Shown here: positions 9,896-21,796 of the stretch, piece after piece
Position numbering within the stretch: position 1 is the stretch's first letter
Layout of the letters: every line of letters starts with the position of its first letter
Assembly: GCA_032158295.1 (NCBI GenBank)
Contig: CM063257.1
Coordinates: 17,700,332-17,764,331, forward strand
From: Pycnopodia helianthoides
Taxonomy: Eukaryota; Echinodermata; Asteroidea; Forcipulatida; Asteriidae
Reading direction: 5' to 3'
Length of the DNA: 64,000 bases
Notes under the pieces: model-generated
What the model was told of the DNA's origin: nothing
Database searches by the model: none
The model's input: the letters and a program-made list of their open reading frames with translations, nothing else
Position numbers and translations under genes: made by a program

Positions 9896-12800
9896 CTAAA
9901 CGGAGAATGGCAACCAGAAGGAGTTTTATGAGCTAATTAACAATATCATCTGCCTGGTCAACAATTTATCCCTAGATTTAAGAACTGCATACTTAATTTA
10001 CGTCACCTAAATAGGAGGGTTTACCTGTTAAGGTTAATGCCAAATCAGTCCGGCCTATAGCGTTGCAGCAATATGTAAGAGTTCGTTTCCCTTGATCGTC
10101 GTTTGTGAATAGAATGTGCCAATCAACGAACATGGTAACTGCCTGTTGCTCCAAGTTGTCTCGGAATTGACGCTCGATTGAGTGTATATGTGATTGACAG
10201 AACCCCAAATAAGTCGCAAGTCGTTGCCAGTCCTTCCCAAGGGATACAGCCATCTTGTGCAAAAAAGTGTCACTCAGCGTGCCTTCAACTGCTGTAGAAT
10301 ATGAACGAAAATCGAGTTTGACATGACAAATTTTCTCAATCAGAAAAATGTATTATAAGCGAGAGGGATTATTATAATAAGTTAGTTTACTTTGAAATAC
10401 CAATTGGTCTATGGAGGAATATAACCATTTATACCATCTAGTTTTCCACAAGTACCACAAAACTGAAATATTTCCTTTGATTTTAAAGTTTGATCAATTT
10501 ACCTGAATCCTGTTTGATTTCAGAATCCACTTTGTCGCCATTGGAATGAGGTTTACTGTCTGACTTTGCAGTTGGACTCCCACGAAGAGCTGAATGAATA
10601 ATAGATTGATCAAACTTAATAAGCATAAATTCTTCAAAATGGGCATGCATATCTGCTTGGATTAATTAGCTGCTCAAAGAAAAATTGGACAATATCAGTT
10701 TGGGGAAAGATAATTCAGTCAAACTTTTATGTTTTAAAGAAACTTTAAACTATTATAAGTTTAATAATTAAGTCAAATATATGTAGGTGTTCAAAATTGG
10801 TTAAGTAGTCGACCAATACAATGAAAACTAAACAGGTTTTATACAAGATTTGAAGTACCACCGTTTTAAAGGAAATAGTTCAAATAATTTGCAATTCTTT
10901 TGACTCTATATTCATTAAAAGAAAAAGTCTCATAAGTTTGACGCTGCGCTGCCTTTCTTAAATGAAATTGATTGTTTAAATACAATTTATTGTGTTATCT
11001 TTACCGTGGGGTTGTATTTGAAAGTTCGTCTGGTCTCCCTTTTGAGGATTTACTCTTTCTTGCTTTGATGGGCCTAAAATAATAGATGAATAATACATTA
11101 CAATGATGAATTCAATATCATCAAAAAACGATTGACAAACTGTGTTACGCAGCGTCCCGCCACACAAATTTGCATAATCTGCATAAATCAAAAATGGCTG
11201 CCAAAAGTACAGATTATAAAGATTTTTTTAATATCTCTGCTGACTAAACATGGTGTATTGAAGTAGTTAAACAATATTCTTAGGTTGGTTGACCCGCTAG
11301 TACCATTCTTAGTCTTTAAACTGTTTTTGAGTGAACGATTTATTTGAATAATTTTATTTCTATAGTTGCCAAAGTTGTTTACTAAGTTATTGAAGCTCTT
11401 ATGTACAAACTATGTAAATAAGGCTTCAATCGTCTCGGATAAACCGGAAGTTGCAAACTGTTCTTTGGGTAATCCTAAAAGCATTATTGTTTAAAATTCC
11501 CCTATAGGTCTCCCAAATGGATGTAATGCTGTTGTACTTGGTGATAATGATGGTGGTGATATGACAGACTTCAAGAAAAAATAAGCCTGTAAGGTTTATG
11601 GGAAGGCAGACTTGACGTGTGTGGATATAATTTCTTCTTGATAAATAACAGCAGTAATCATAATGAAATAAATTGTGTTATGTTTGCCACTTCCTGAGCT
11701 GGGGTAAACCGAATCATAAAAAGTTGCACACACCATTTTTAGTTTATTTGTTACTTTATAAAGACGAGGTTGAACGACAGTTGTTCATCCGACTGCTTTT
11801 CACCGATTATTTTCTCTCAATAAAACAACGAACGTGTTCTTGCAGTTCATTTGAAGAAGAAAACAAATCTGTGATTTATAAGCCACGAGAAACTCACCAA
11901 TATGCTGTTTTTTAGGTTGTGTTGCATCTGGGTCCGACACTGGTGACTTTCTCGATTTGTTTGACCGAGCTTTTGCTGTAGATCTCTTACGTTTGACCGA
12001 CGTACGCTCAGCTGGGGCACTTTGTGGAACTGGGAACCATTAAATAGCAATAACAACAGGTTTCAAATCAAAAACAAAGAAAAAAAGAAACAGACAAACC
12101 CTAAGAACCTTAAGATACTAATGTTAATATTGATTACGCTGTATTCATGCCATCCGAATTACTACTTTTGCTAACGAACAAAAATCTTAAAATTCTCCTT
12201 TAAGCGATATTCAATCATAATTATGTTATACGATCACGGTATGCTCCATTACTCGTTACTGAAGCATTCCTTTCAAGACAAGAACAGATTAGCAAATTGA
12301 TGAATTGTTTTTATTCACAATGTTAAGTCATGTAATGTTATTTCGGCATGGTGTCAATTATTGGTAATAAAGCAAACCAAAAAACGAAGTACTCTTGTTG
12401 GTGCTTTGGCTGTGGTGCATTATCACAGTATGCGCGTTTTCAGAAAATTTAAACAAAAACAGGTTCATTTTTTCACTGCAAATTTTAAATTTTGAATATT
12501 TTTCGAATAAAATTCTCTTTATTAACCGAAATTGCTATCAAACAAGATTTTAAAGCAACAAATTTTTCGTTTACCAGTTTCTCTTCGAAATTGTGAAAAA
12601 TAATTGATTTGATAAATAAGTTTCATTTGGCAAGGCTAACAATTCCAATATCTATAAAATATAGTTATTAGTTAAAAATATATTTAAACAATTTATATAA
12701 ACACAAATACAGTTTCACAAGAAGACGATTTGTTATAGGAACGAAGGATCAACAAATCTACCACTCCTCTTTTCGGCTGGGTTTAAGGAGCAAAGGACAA

Positions 12801-14068
12801 ATATATCCCCTCACTTAATTTCGATATTATGATGCAATAATATTTTGGAGTTTAAAATGTGGCCAATTGTTTTGCTAACGAAAGGGTAAAAATTAAAAGA
12901 CCGTTAAAAATATTTTTTTAAATGCACCAAATTCTTATTTTGTTCTTGCAAAAACCAGCATAGTTTTAACATTTTAAAAAACAACTTAAAAAAACTTGTT
13001 ATATATATCAAAAAAAGTGAAAAAAATTAAACATTGAGTTTAAAATGAACCCGTTTAACATGCAATGTTTTCTACAGAGAGATTATAAAAATATGTTTTC
13101 ATAACCCCCCCCAAAATATCCAATCATTCTCATCACCTGGTATCGTTGCAGCTATATCTCGATGGTCTGTTTGAATAAATGCACTTCTCAACCATTCTCC
13201 CGCTTCTCTGTCATGAGATTGCTTCTTCCACCAAGAAACTAACATCTTAAAAGCCTGTTCTTCCGGGTTCTCATCGTGGCTTTCAAATCTGCCAATCTCT
13301 GCTGATGTGAAACGAAGTTTGGTTGCTAGTTGCTGCCAGTCTGTGCCGAGTTTTCCTGCTAAATTTCGTAGGAATGTCTCATCCACTGTTCTTCCAGCTA
13401 AAAGCGCGAAATTATAATTCACAAACAGTCGTTTGCAATGGTATGAACTTTGCTTTATATGGAATATCGTGAACATTTTATATCAACTTTATTAAGGTCT
13501 TCCATGTCGAGCATCCCAGAACGAGCATGTTATCTGTGACCAAATATATTTTAAAAAACATTTTTGTGATGAACAAAGAAACATTGATCAGAGCGGGACT
13601 TGAACCTGCGATAATCCGATTACCTTGAAGGTGCTCTACCTTCATTGTTCAGGTTGCGTAACTGCCGTAGCCAGGGATCACACCCAAGTTTACGATTTAA
13701 CCTGGGAAGCGGCAGCAAGCGATTTGATAATTCAAATCCTACGTCATTTTGCTTGCTTCTCGACAGCTAAACCACCTGAACTATCTTCACAGTTTGATTG
13801 ATTAAAAGTGTTTGATAAGAACATGAGTATTATCAATGAATGTACTCTTCCAAAGTCAAGGGGTATTCTTTTGCTTAATTCTTATTTCATTACAAAATGA
13901 GGTGGTGTGTGTGTGTGTGTGAGTTTGTAGTGACATTCAAACCGTGGACTTACAACAAAAGGGACAATAGGTCCACGTTTGCTATCACAAAGGAAAACAA
14001 TGAGGTCCACGTTTGTCAGGACAAAGAGTTGAACAAAGGAGGGTCCACGATTGCAGGTCATTACACAC

Positions 14069-14125
<57 letters not shown>

Positions 14126-16518
14126 TGTGTACACACAGAAGGGCATATGTGGGGTCCTGACAACAATGGAACAATGGACCCCACAAGGTCATTTCAATAG
14201 GAACAATTGGGCCCCACAAGGGAATTCTTCAGAAAAGGGAATAATAGAACAACAATAGCAGTACCCCACAAACCGGATCCGTAAGGATGTGTGTGTGTGT
14301 GTGTGTGTGTGTGAATAAGGAATGGTTGTTACAAAAGAATGGGATACTGACTGACTATTTAAGCTCTGCATTAAAACCATTCCTGTATAAGACTCCATCG
14401 TGGAAAACACTCTTTTTTTAAAAACACACACAAAACAAACTCAGTTATAACTTGTTTCGCAAAATGATCCACCTCAGCTGAACTGCGAGTCTGTAAGTAT
14501 GTGAAGAAAAAAAATAGGTTAATAAAATAAAAGTTTTGAGTTTTGTAAAACTTGACTCACGTTTTGGAGCCCCTCCAAGCAATCCTGGTGCTAGTGATAG
14601 AGTAATATTCGTCTCCGGTTGAATGTCAAGATCAAGAAGAGTCAAAGCATCACACGACTGGATACAAAAGAAGAAGAAAAGTTCATACAAGATTACGATA
14701 GAACTATTATTATTGAAACCTTGACAGTTTACATTCTCGATTTACATTCCAATAAAGGTAAACAGTAGTAAAGATCTATGAAGTAGAAGACGATTAACAA
14801 CTCAATGTTTAACATTATAAAGACCGACGCCATTAAGCTTGATAGAAATTTAAATGAGGATGTAGAAGATATCACATATCTTGGGAAATGAACAAAATAA
14901 CGAAGACAAGCTAGACTAATTTCCAACACCAATCCTTGAAAAGAGTGTTACAATTTGTTTGGCCAAAAACAATCAACATGACAGTTCAAAAACATCACAT
15001 TAAGAGCAAGGAATAAATTCAATACTGTAGGATATGGAGTTCGATTGTTTCAGAAAGAATACAATTAGCCACCTTTGCATGGCTTTTATAGCAAAGCAGT
15101 CAGAGTGGAAAAGGAAAGTGAAGCAGACCAAAAACGAGGTAAAGAAGAACTGTGGAAATATAGAAAAAGCAGGATGGATGAAAGACCTGAAATGAAGCCA
15201 GAAGAAATTCACAAGACACGGACAAAATGGAAACAGTGGGTGAAGGCCTGATAGGCGCAGCACAACGGGAACAGACTAAGAAGAAGAACAACAGGGAGGA
15301 AGAAATGTATAGAATGTCTACCTTGAACTGATGTTCTCCTGTGTTCAGAATTTGTAATGCAGGACGAATGCCCAACTTCCTGTGAATTATTTTTTTCAGA
15401 CTGAAGATAGTTGTGTTATGATTGAGTCGTAGACAGAGGTTTCTAGGGTTGATGATGGGCGTCTTGATAAAGATCTGTATCATGTGATGATTTTCCTTCC
15501 GTCTCTGGGATGGGGCTTCGTCTCTGTAGAGGTCAGGAGTAGAATGTAATATTTTTAATGTTACTATTTCAATTATGCCACCTTGTGTAAACAATGTGGA
15601 AACATCTTGATCGTAATAAAAAGGCTACAGAGCTATCCAAAAAATATTTTCAAACTGAACTCTTCCTTAAAAAAAACACTTTGAGTTTCTGTATCAGAGT
15701 TTTTTTCAGACGCAATAAGATTAACTTACTTTGTTATAACACTGAAGGAATCAGTCATGACGGCTTGGTTAACCCTGCGCTGCACTATGACCTTCAAAAG
15801 CGTTTATCCCCCCATCGCAAGGTCATCTGCAGTACGGTGTGAAATTGCGCATAACACTAATTTGGCTGCTCACAAACTCTTCTAACATGGTACCATTAGA
15901 CTCAGAATCGTTCATTCAATCCCAAGAAGAAGAAAAAAAAATCAAAAAAAGTGAAAATTCAATGTTTGTTTATTTTAAGTAGTAAACGGCGCCCAGATAA
16001 GAATGTCCCCACTGGACAACTAATTATTACTTAAAACAAATACCTCGTCTTCTTGCAAGTGGTGTGTGCTGCACACGTGTGGAGCATGCACTGAACATTG
16101 TATGAAAGTGCCATATATAGTATAGTCAGTTCCATTGACAAATTAGGAATCCGTGAATGGGTATCGTGGCTTTATTGGCCTCAGCCGCCTCTGACGGCAG
16201 AAGTTTCGTGAACTGATGGTTGAAATCTCTACTAATTTGGACTTACGGTACCTTTTTGCTTGTACTCTGCATTGTTCTTGTTCCAATGATGAATCTGGTA
16301 TGTTCGTCTCGGTGTACTGTAGCTGTCCCGATGGCTTTGTCCTATCTGCCAAAGCAGACTTGAAAGCCTCCTGCCTACTCTTCTTGATTTTGTTTTTCCT
16401 CTCGACCGGCTTTGCCCGGGAATGGTCATAGTCGACCCCTAAGGTATTCCGATCTTCATCCCACTGTTTCAGAGATGGCAGCGGCATCTTGGCGGTCATC
16501 AGCTTCGTGATGCAATCA
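9563..16518 (-). CDS. Copy B: ubiquitin-like plus triple death-domain protein (partial, nine exons)
   Basis: Minus-strand exons: 16518-16252, 15523-15322, 14657-14561, 13397-13137, 12029-11898, 11073-11005, 10589-10503, 10291-10025 and 9895-9563. All internal junctions are AG/GT and every phase matches, giving 571 consecutive residues. Order: unknown lysine-rich N segment (1-89), ubiquitin-like domain (about 103-188, starting MIQIFIKT and ending LLGGAP), death domain 1 (about 195-272), basic linker with an NLS-like KRKRSTAKARSNKSRK, Ser/Lys linker, death domain 2 (about 378-460, GKDWQRLATYL) and death domain 3 (about 493-571, lacking the usual Trp). Death domains form homotypic complexes in apoptosis and NF-kB signalling, and ubiquitin-like domains bind ubiquitin readers or enzymes; a signalling adaptor is inferred. 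First and last exons are not identified. Confidence 0.75.
10025..10291 (-). CDS. Exon of copy B: death domain 2
   Basis: 267 bp, acceptor TTCTACAG and donor GTAAAC. It encodes a complete death domain: LHKMAVSLGKDWQRLATYLG, QSHIHSIERQF, VTMFVDWHILF and a final helix with AIGRTDLALTLTG. Copy A has no counterpart. Confidence 0.8.
10503..10589 (-). CDS. Exon of copy B: Ser/Lys linker 2
   Basis: 87 bp, acceptor CATTCAG and donor GTAAAT, phase 1 to phase 1. It encodes a hydrophilic linker (LRGSPTAKSDSKPHSNGDKV...) without a fold. A damaged homologue lies in 3142-3272. Confidence 0.65.
11005..11073 (-). CDS. Exon of copy B: linker 1
   Basis: 69 bp, acceptor ATTTTAG and donor GTAAAG, phase 1 to phase 1. 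It encodes PSKQERVNPQKGDQTNF and a few more polar residues. Confidence 0.6.
11898..12029 (-). CDS. Exon of copy B: basic NLS-like linker
   Basis: 132 bp, acceptor TTCCCAG and donor GTGAGT. It encodes PQSAPAERTSVKRKRSTAKA and RSNKSRKSP, a dense Arg/Lys patch that could act as a nuclear localisation signal. The role is inferred from composition only. Confidence 0.7.
12130..13036. other. AT-rich insertion specific to copy B
   Basis: In copy A, GTTAATATTAACATTG runs straight on into GTTTAAAATGAACC. In copy B about 905 bp of very A/T-rich DNA separate these blocks. No inverted ends or coding sequence were recognised. Confidence 0.55.
13137..13397 (-). CDS. Exon of copy B: death domain 1
   Basis: 261 bp, acceptor GCTTTTAG and donor GTGATG. 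It encodes GRTVDETFLRNLAGKLG then TDWQQLATKLRFTSAEI, FKMLVSWWKKQ and a closing helix. This is the most canonical death domain of the gene and is joined in phase directly to the end of the ubiquitin-like domain. Confidence 0.85.
13583..13790 (-). repeat. tRNA-derived SINE (copy B ortholog)
   Basis: The same insertion as 5195-5400. The minus strand shows GGTAGAGCACCTTCAAGG and a B box GCAGGTTCAAGTCCCGC. A 27-bp block near the 5' side of copy A is missing here. Confidence 0.65.
13903..14313. repeat. Copy B insertion bounded by and containing (GT)n tracts
   Basis: Copy A has one short GT tract (5540-5553) at this point. Copy B has GT tracts at 13903-13922, 14069-14121 and 14288-14313 with unique sequence between them, including three GGTCCACG motifs. 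Slippage plus insertion between two GT tracts is the simplest reading. ORFs across it are artefacts of the dinucleotide repeat. Confidence 0.8.
14561..14657 (-). CDS. Exon of copy B: ubiquitin-like domain, C-terminal half
   Basis: 97 bp, phase 0 to phase 1. It carries LTLLDLDIQPETNITLSLAP and then GLLGGAPK. The glycine pair aligns with the C-terminal Gly-Gly of ubiquitin, but the chain continues into death domain 1, so it is an integral fold and is unlikely to be conjugated. Confidence 0.8.
15322..15523 (-). CDS. Exon of copy B: ubiquitin-like domain, N-terminal half
   Basis: 202 bp, acceptor CTCTACAG and donor GTAGAC. QRRKENHHMIQIFIKTP begins the beta-grasp, and SLKKIIHRKLGIRPALQ matches the helix and the following strand of ubiquitin. 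The first base completes the arginine codon left by the previous exon. Confidence 0.82.
16252..16518 (-). CDS. Exon of copy B: N-terminal segment of unknown fold
   Basis: 267 bp, acceptor TTGAG and donor GTACCG. It encodes DCITKLMTAKMPLPSLKQWD, LGVDYDHSRAKP and KNKIKKSRQEAFKSALAD with an acidic Ser-rich end. Both copies keep the frame, which argues for coding. No family was recognised. Confidence 0.7.
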
Positions 16519-16610
16519 CTCAAGAAAATGTATTGCTTAGAATTCTAACAAAAATAAATAAAAATTCATCATTACTTTGTTTGCATTTGGAGCGATTTCT
16601 GTTTGATTTA

Positions 16611-17725
16611 AAGGAACACGTTGCCTTCAAATCTCATAAAATTTTACTGTTTGGAGGTGTTCCTTATACTTATTAAGAGTTGTTCTTGCAATAAAACACC
16701 TTTAATGTGTTATAATTAGTAAATGGTAATTAAAAAAAAAAAACAAAAAAACATTGACCTCTGACCCCCGAGACATGTCCCGCGAAATGTATACGTTTTT
16801 CAAGCCGTCAATACGATCGTCGATGCAATAACAGTAACGGGTACCAGACCTTCTTACACCACACAAAGCATTGGTGTTACTAGGTTGGCCCCGCTAAAAT
16901 CATACATTGTACGAGAACCCTGTCTTCGCTTCGTCTACTGTACTGCAGCATGCAGGGGGAGGTCTATGGGTGGTATGGCCGCGGGGTTTTGCTGCTGCTG
17001 GTACATCACTGGACGCCCGGACGGACCGAGACGTGGGGACTTGCTACTTAATTATTTAACGTATGTGTTTTCTTTCTGTTTTCACTCATTTATTAACTGG
17101 ATATTATTGGAATACAATAAACAGATGGTAATCGTAACATTTTTAATAAAATAATTGCTCAGTCGTAGTTCAACATCTGCGACTGGAAATAAGACTAATA
17201 GAATTTGTCGCCATTTATGGGAGTCAAAATCTTGACTCTCATAAATGGCGGAGCGTTTTGTTTCGCGAAAAGTTATCAAAAGCGAAACATTTCTAAGGCA
17301 CGTTTGTGTGGATCATTATATTCTACTTTTTAAACATCTTTCATTATACATCAAACGCTTGTTATAGCCCAAAAGCGCCCAACAGCGCCCAACCCGAAGG
17401 CAAACGTTGTTGTTCCTGAAAATTCAAGTAATTATTTCTCTTTCACATGCTTTAAATTTCCTTAAATCACCTTGAAAAAAGAGACTATTTTGTTGGCTTC
17501 CGTGAATTTCACCATGATTTTAGGGAATGCTCTTCATCCAAGACTAGAGCTCTTCAATTGGTGAATAATGTTTTCAGCAGTACAGCTCAGTAAAAACAAT
17601 GTGAAACACTTAGGCTCTAGCTACTTAGAAAATAACTTCGTAAAAAACAAGGTGGAAAGGGGAAATTTACGATTTCAAGGAGAAACGTGGATTTTCACTC
17701 CATTTTCAAGACAAAGATTTTCATA
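16611..17725. mobile_element. Composite MITE insertion specific to copy B
   Basis: Homology with copy A stops at 16610 (A: ~7165) and resumes at about 17726. The insert begins TTAAAGGAACACGTTGCCTT, and the related inverted end CGAAGGCAAACGTTGTTGTT lies at about 17395-17414. The block at 17285-17350 (GTTTGTGTGGATCATTATAT...) is the inverse of 62695-62775, showing one dispersed family. The middle (16780-17060) is more G/C-rich and unrelated, possibly a nested insert. Confidence 0.65.
17209..17250. repeat. Perfect-type 19-bp hairpin
   Basis: CGCCATTTATGGGAGTCAA, a 4-base loop, then the inverse arm TTGACTCTCATAAATGGCG, with one G-T wobble. It sits in the middle of the MITE at 16611-17725 and is probably its palindromic centre. 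Confidence 0.9.
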
Positions 17726-18215
17726 GTGTAAGTGACTGGTGAAACCTCAAACCAATGGCACTATGGAGAATCTTGAAACACCAACTTGTGGCTCTCTTGT
17801 GCAGTGTCACAGTCTTGTTTCTACCAGTTTCCACTAATTGATAGGATTCTTATATATAAAGCTTTTGCTTCTGTTAATGTGGTATTAAAAGTAATCAGAG
17901 TCAGAACATGAACTACTTACTGGTCATCAGCATGTTTTGCACTGGCGTAAACCCGGAAGGGGTGACCCCTAAGATCACCCTAATATTTTGCCAAATGGTA
18001 AAAGAATTTGGCATAATATTTGAGTAATTCTTTTAAAAAAAGTTTAATCAAAAATGAGACCAAAGTGACTGACTTGTCTACATTAACATGCCCTATGTGC
18101 ACACTTTCATTCTGATGTTTTTCATGAAAATTAACTTACTGTGCTTAAAATGCGTATAAATTGTGGGGAAATATCAGGGTGGGTTGAAAGGAAGAACGTT
18201 CAGTGCCCATTATTT

Positions 18216-20409
18216 CTTTCGACAGGAGAAAAAAGTAGGAAGAAAAAAACACAAACAGATTTGCTTCCAAAGATAATTCAGAAAGGCTAAGAACGCAACA
18301 AAGAGTGTTGCAAACCTCAAAGAACTCCTCGCCCTTACACAGGCTGCACTGATGTTTACAGACAAGAGAGCAAAGTAAAGACTTAAACAAAACAACAATT
18401 AACAACAACAATAAGAAGAACAGCAACACACTTCAAGCTAATCTTGCTCCAAAAAATAAGCCAGAAGGCCAATAATGCACCTTAATCCCCCAACATTTCC
18501 GGGGCCCGTTTAAGGCTTCAAGATGCGTCTAGATGGGCTTCCGTGATTTTCGCCCTTTTTATTTGTTATTATTACTTTTTGTTTGTGTAGAAAAAAGCAA
18601 ATTTATAAAAGAGTTAAAACACGAACAGTTCAAACTTTATACCCCTGCTCAAAACAAAACAACACTGACAGATTCAGATACAAGGGAGCATCTTCATCTT
18701 CAACGGTTTTTTTTTGGGGGGGGGGTATTGAGCGGGCCCCACGACTTGGGCACTGACACTAGGTGACTGACATTTTTCCTTTTCATAAAAAAACTAAATT
18801 TTGAATAAATGACAAAATGTTAAAAGTACTTTTGCTCAAAAGATACCCCAGGCTCAGAATGCAATACAAGGTAGTGTCACTAGGGGCACTGGAGCGGGCT
18901 GCACGTGATATGACAACGCCCCCCCCCCCCTCCTCCTCCTTACGATACTCTGGATCCGAAACGGTAATATTTATATTGAATCGCATGACTGAAATTGTAA
19001 ACAATATTGCCAAATCACGGTCATATAGTTTTGCATGAATAGCACAGCAAAAAGTACAACGAACATTGTATGGTAAGGTGAGTTATTTTTTGGAAGTGTC
19101 TTTGACGTCACTCAAATGCCCGGGTTGAAATAAATAATACCGTTCTATTGCTCAAGATATATCCACAGAAAGGCTCAGAATACAGAAGAGTAGCGCATTG
19201 TCATTTACAAAAACAAATTTCCGGGTCACTGAAATGGGCTGTACGTGACATGAATATCCTCATAACAATATCAAGAACTCCAGACAAAATATGACTGCAT
19301 GAATGGCGCAGCAAAACTTACAACGAACAAATGTTACCAAAAAAAGGTGCGGTGCATTTCAATTGGATCAGAATGCAATACAGGGCATTGTCATACACAA
19401 AAAAAGGGGGAAAAAAACCAACTACTAGTCTAGGGCTGTTATTCACTGATAGATGGTATAATACACATTAACCATGGGGGTAAATAATGCTAAAGTTAAA
19501 CCGAGTAATCGAATACGAAAGCCCATCAGAGCCAACTTTTTTTGCAATTGTATGTTTTAACAAGATTTGCTAAAAATAGACAACCACAAAACAAGACTCG
19601 CCATTATAGACTTGCAAAGATGACTAAAATATACACTTGGGGCATATTAATGCTGAATAGGAACAGACCACATGAATCACGAGTTTTTTTATAGCTTGGT
19701 TGCTTATTGCATTGACAAAATAGTAACGCGTTTTAAAAAGTAGTCAATTATAAAATAATGCCTTAATCTCTCACACGAAATACTTCAAATGGGGTGGTGA
19801 GTCCTGTTTTTTGGGGGGTGGTAAACAGTTTGTTTGTATTTAATCCCGCAAGTATCAAATTGGGGTGGGTGGGGTGAGTCTGTTTAGTTTCAAAATACAC
19901 TTTTAGTACAAAGTTACGCCCACTATAGAGCATCAGTTTAATACACGGATCTTTGTAAATATTTTGTAAAATTCTTTAATAATTAATTCTAACATGTGCC
20001 TAACTCATAACAATAAAAACAAACACACGTACAGGTATCAAGTTTAAAGAGAGAGGGGGTGTTAGTTTCAATATACATATTTAGTATAAAGGTATACCAT
20101 TATACCCATACTCTACAGCAACAATTGAATACAGGAATTTTTGTAAATTATTTGTAAGATCCATGAACAAATATTTTGGAATGAATGAATGAATGGATGA
20201 ATTTTGTGCTTATTGGCTACACTCCTGAAGGTACACTTATTATTAAAGTACTTTTAGGACACTGTAAACTGGAACCCAGTTTATCAGGGGTAACAAAAAA
20301 CAATTGATTTGTTTCGAACAGTCTGATCACTAACTTACTTCATGCATGGAGGAAGAAGTAATTGCTACTTTACAGTGCACTTTCTTACATCATGTTCTGC
20401 ACTTCTGTT
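18216..20409. other. Gene-poor repeat-rich stretch
   Basis: No exon could be supported. CAGGCTCAGAATGCAATACA-like segments recur at about 18848, 19170 and 19366. A degenerate tandem pair is seen at about 19850-19985 and 20035-20165 (GTATCAA...GGGTG...TTAGT...TTTTGTAAAT). C and G runs lie at 18711-18726 and 18918-18930. The missing 5' exons of copy B may lie here. Confidence 0.5.
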
Positions 20410-20736
20410 TTAATCTTCGTTTAACTCTGTCTTGCGCCGAAACAATTGGCTTCGGCTGTACATACTCTCCTTGTTTGACACGCTCATTGTGACACGCTCA
20501 TTGTGACACCTTTGCTTGTTTACATGTTTGCGTGCCCAACGAACCAGCATGTTCTTGTACCTTTTTAGTGTTTTCGATTTAATCTGTTTTTCTGTCGCAT
20601 TTGTTTTCGCATTAATTGTGTTTGTACTGATTGCTGCATGGAGCTTATTCTTCAGTGTTTCATTCTCTCGGAGAACTTTGTCTTGTTTAAATTCTGAATA
20701 CAGAATCTTAAATGCCCAGTCATCGACATTGGACAC
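20410..20736 (-). CDS. Hypothetical charged ORF, doubtful
   Basis: An open stretch of 108 codons on the minus strand that begins within a MITE end and has no ATG at its first codon. It is rich in Lys, Asn and Glu, with a short helix-forming segment (KVLRENETLKNKL) and a basic patch (KRYKNMLVRWARKHVNKQR). An AG just upstream in the MITE end could act as a splice acceptor. No family was recognised, and it may be a chance ORF or a fragment of an unrelated element. Confidence 0.2.
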   Translation of the reverse strand: MSNVDDWAFKILYSEFKQDKVLRENETLKNKLHAAISTNTINAKTNATEKQIKSKTLKRYKNMLVRWARKHVNKQRCHNERVTMSVSNKESMYSRSQLFRRKTELNED

Positions 20737-21092
20737 TTTTGGTAATTACTCAAAATAATTGTTAGCATAAAAACTTACTTGGTAACGAGCAACGGAGAGC
20801 TGTTGATAGTATAAAACATTATGAGAAACGGCTCCCTCTGAAGTAATGTAGTTTTTGAGAAAGAGGTAATTTCTCACTCCAATAATAACAGACTTCAGCG
20901 AAGCCGTTTAGTATGCATCTGAAAGCACACAAAGTAATGCAACAATGTGTCTTTTCTTCCATTATTCTCTTGCAAATTCGATGGCAAATTGAGCCCAAAT
21001 TTTCACAGGTTTTCTATTTCATGCATATGTTGGGATACACCAAGTGAGAATACTGGTCTTCGACAATTACCAAACGTGTCCAGTGCCTTTAA
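20728..21092. mobile_element. TTAA-type MITE, left end eroded
   Basis: The right end reads AATTACCAAACGTGTCCAGT then GCCTTTAA. The left end is recognisable as ATTGGACACTTTTGGTAATT. The internal blocks (AAAAACTTACTTGGTAACGA, GAGAAACGGCTCCCTCTGAA) match the elements at 8127 and 23724. Confidence 0.8.
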
Positions 21093-21796
21093 CCATTTTG
21101 AAAACAGCTGTATCTAATTTTCCACCTCCAGAGGTTGTTTCATATATCCTCCAGAACCTCAATGTTTTTGTGTTTCCGTTATGGGTATCACGATAACTTC
21201 ACTCACCTTGTCATACGCGGTCAAAACTACAGTAGATACCGATTGAAATCACGCAGTCATAAATCTTGTGCACCTTCTCGCTGAATCAGCGTTAGATGAT
21301 AATTCTGACAACATTGAGTTTTATCATTCTTTAAAATCAGACGATTCTACCGTCGGTGTTGATCTCATCACGACCCACCAAGTTCACGATCACACATGAA
21401 GATCACCATCGCGGCCATTCTTCTTTCTTAAAATCATTCATGTCCTACGGACTTCAATGATTGTTCATTTAAGTTTGGGTAGTTATTTATCTGTATAAAT
21501 GATAAACTTTCACGGTCGTCCTTATGCTGTTCAGCTTCATTCGGGATCTTCCACCTTGGTCCAGTCGTTTCGCAATTCACTCGGTGCTAAGGTGTGGTCC
21601 GCAGTACCTTACAGTGCAAGTTTACATTACATTGGTAATCTAAAAGTTTGCTTCGTGGGCTTGTAGGCACATGACACGTCGTACCAGTGGAAACGTATCG
21701 TATACTGAAAATTATGCATATTGCACCACGTGACTGTTAAATAATGCATAACATTACCAATAACTCCCGGTCACGGTTTGTACGTTTATTTAGTAT

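Noticed and set aside
13882..14184. Histidine/threonine-repeat protein
   Set aside because: Translation of a (GT)n microsatellite.
15100..15263. Open frames on the minus strand with MLRLSGLHPLF-type start
   Set aside because: Present in both duplicated copies but directly downstream of the Ubl exon donor and out of phase, so they are intron sequence.
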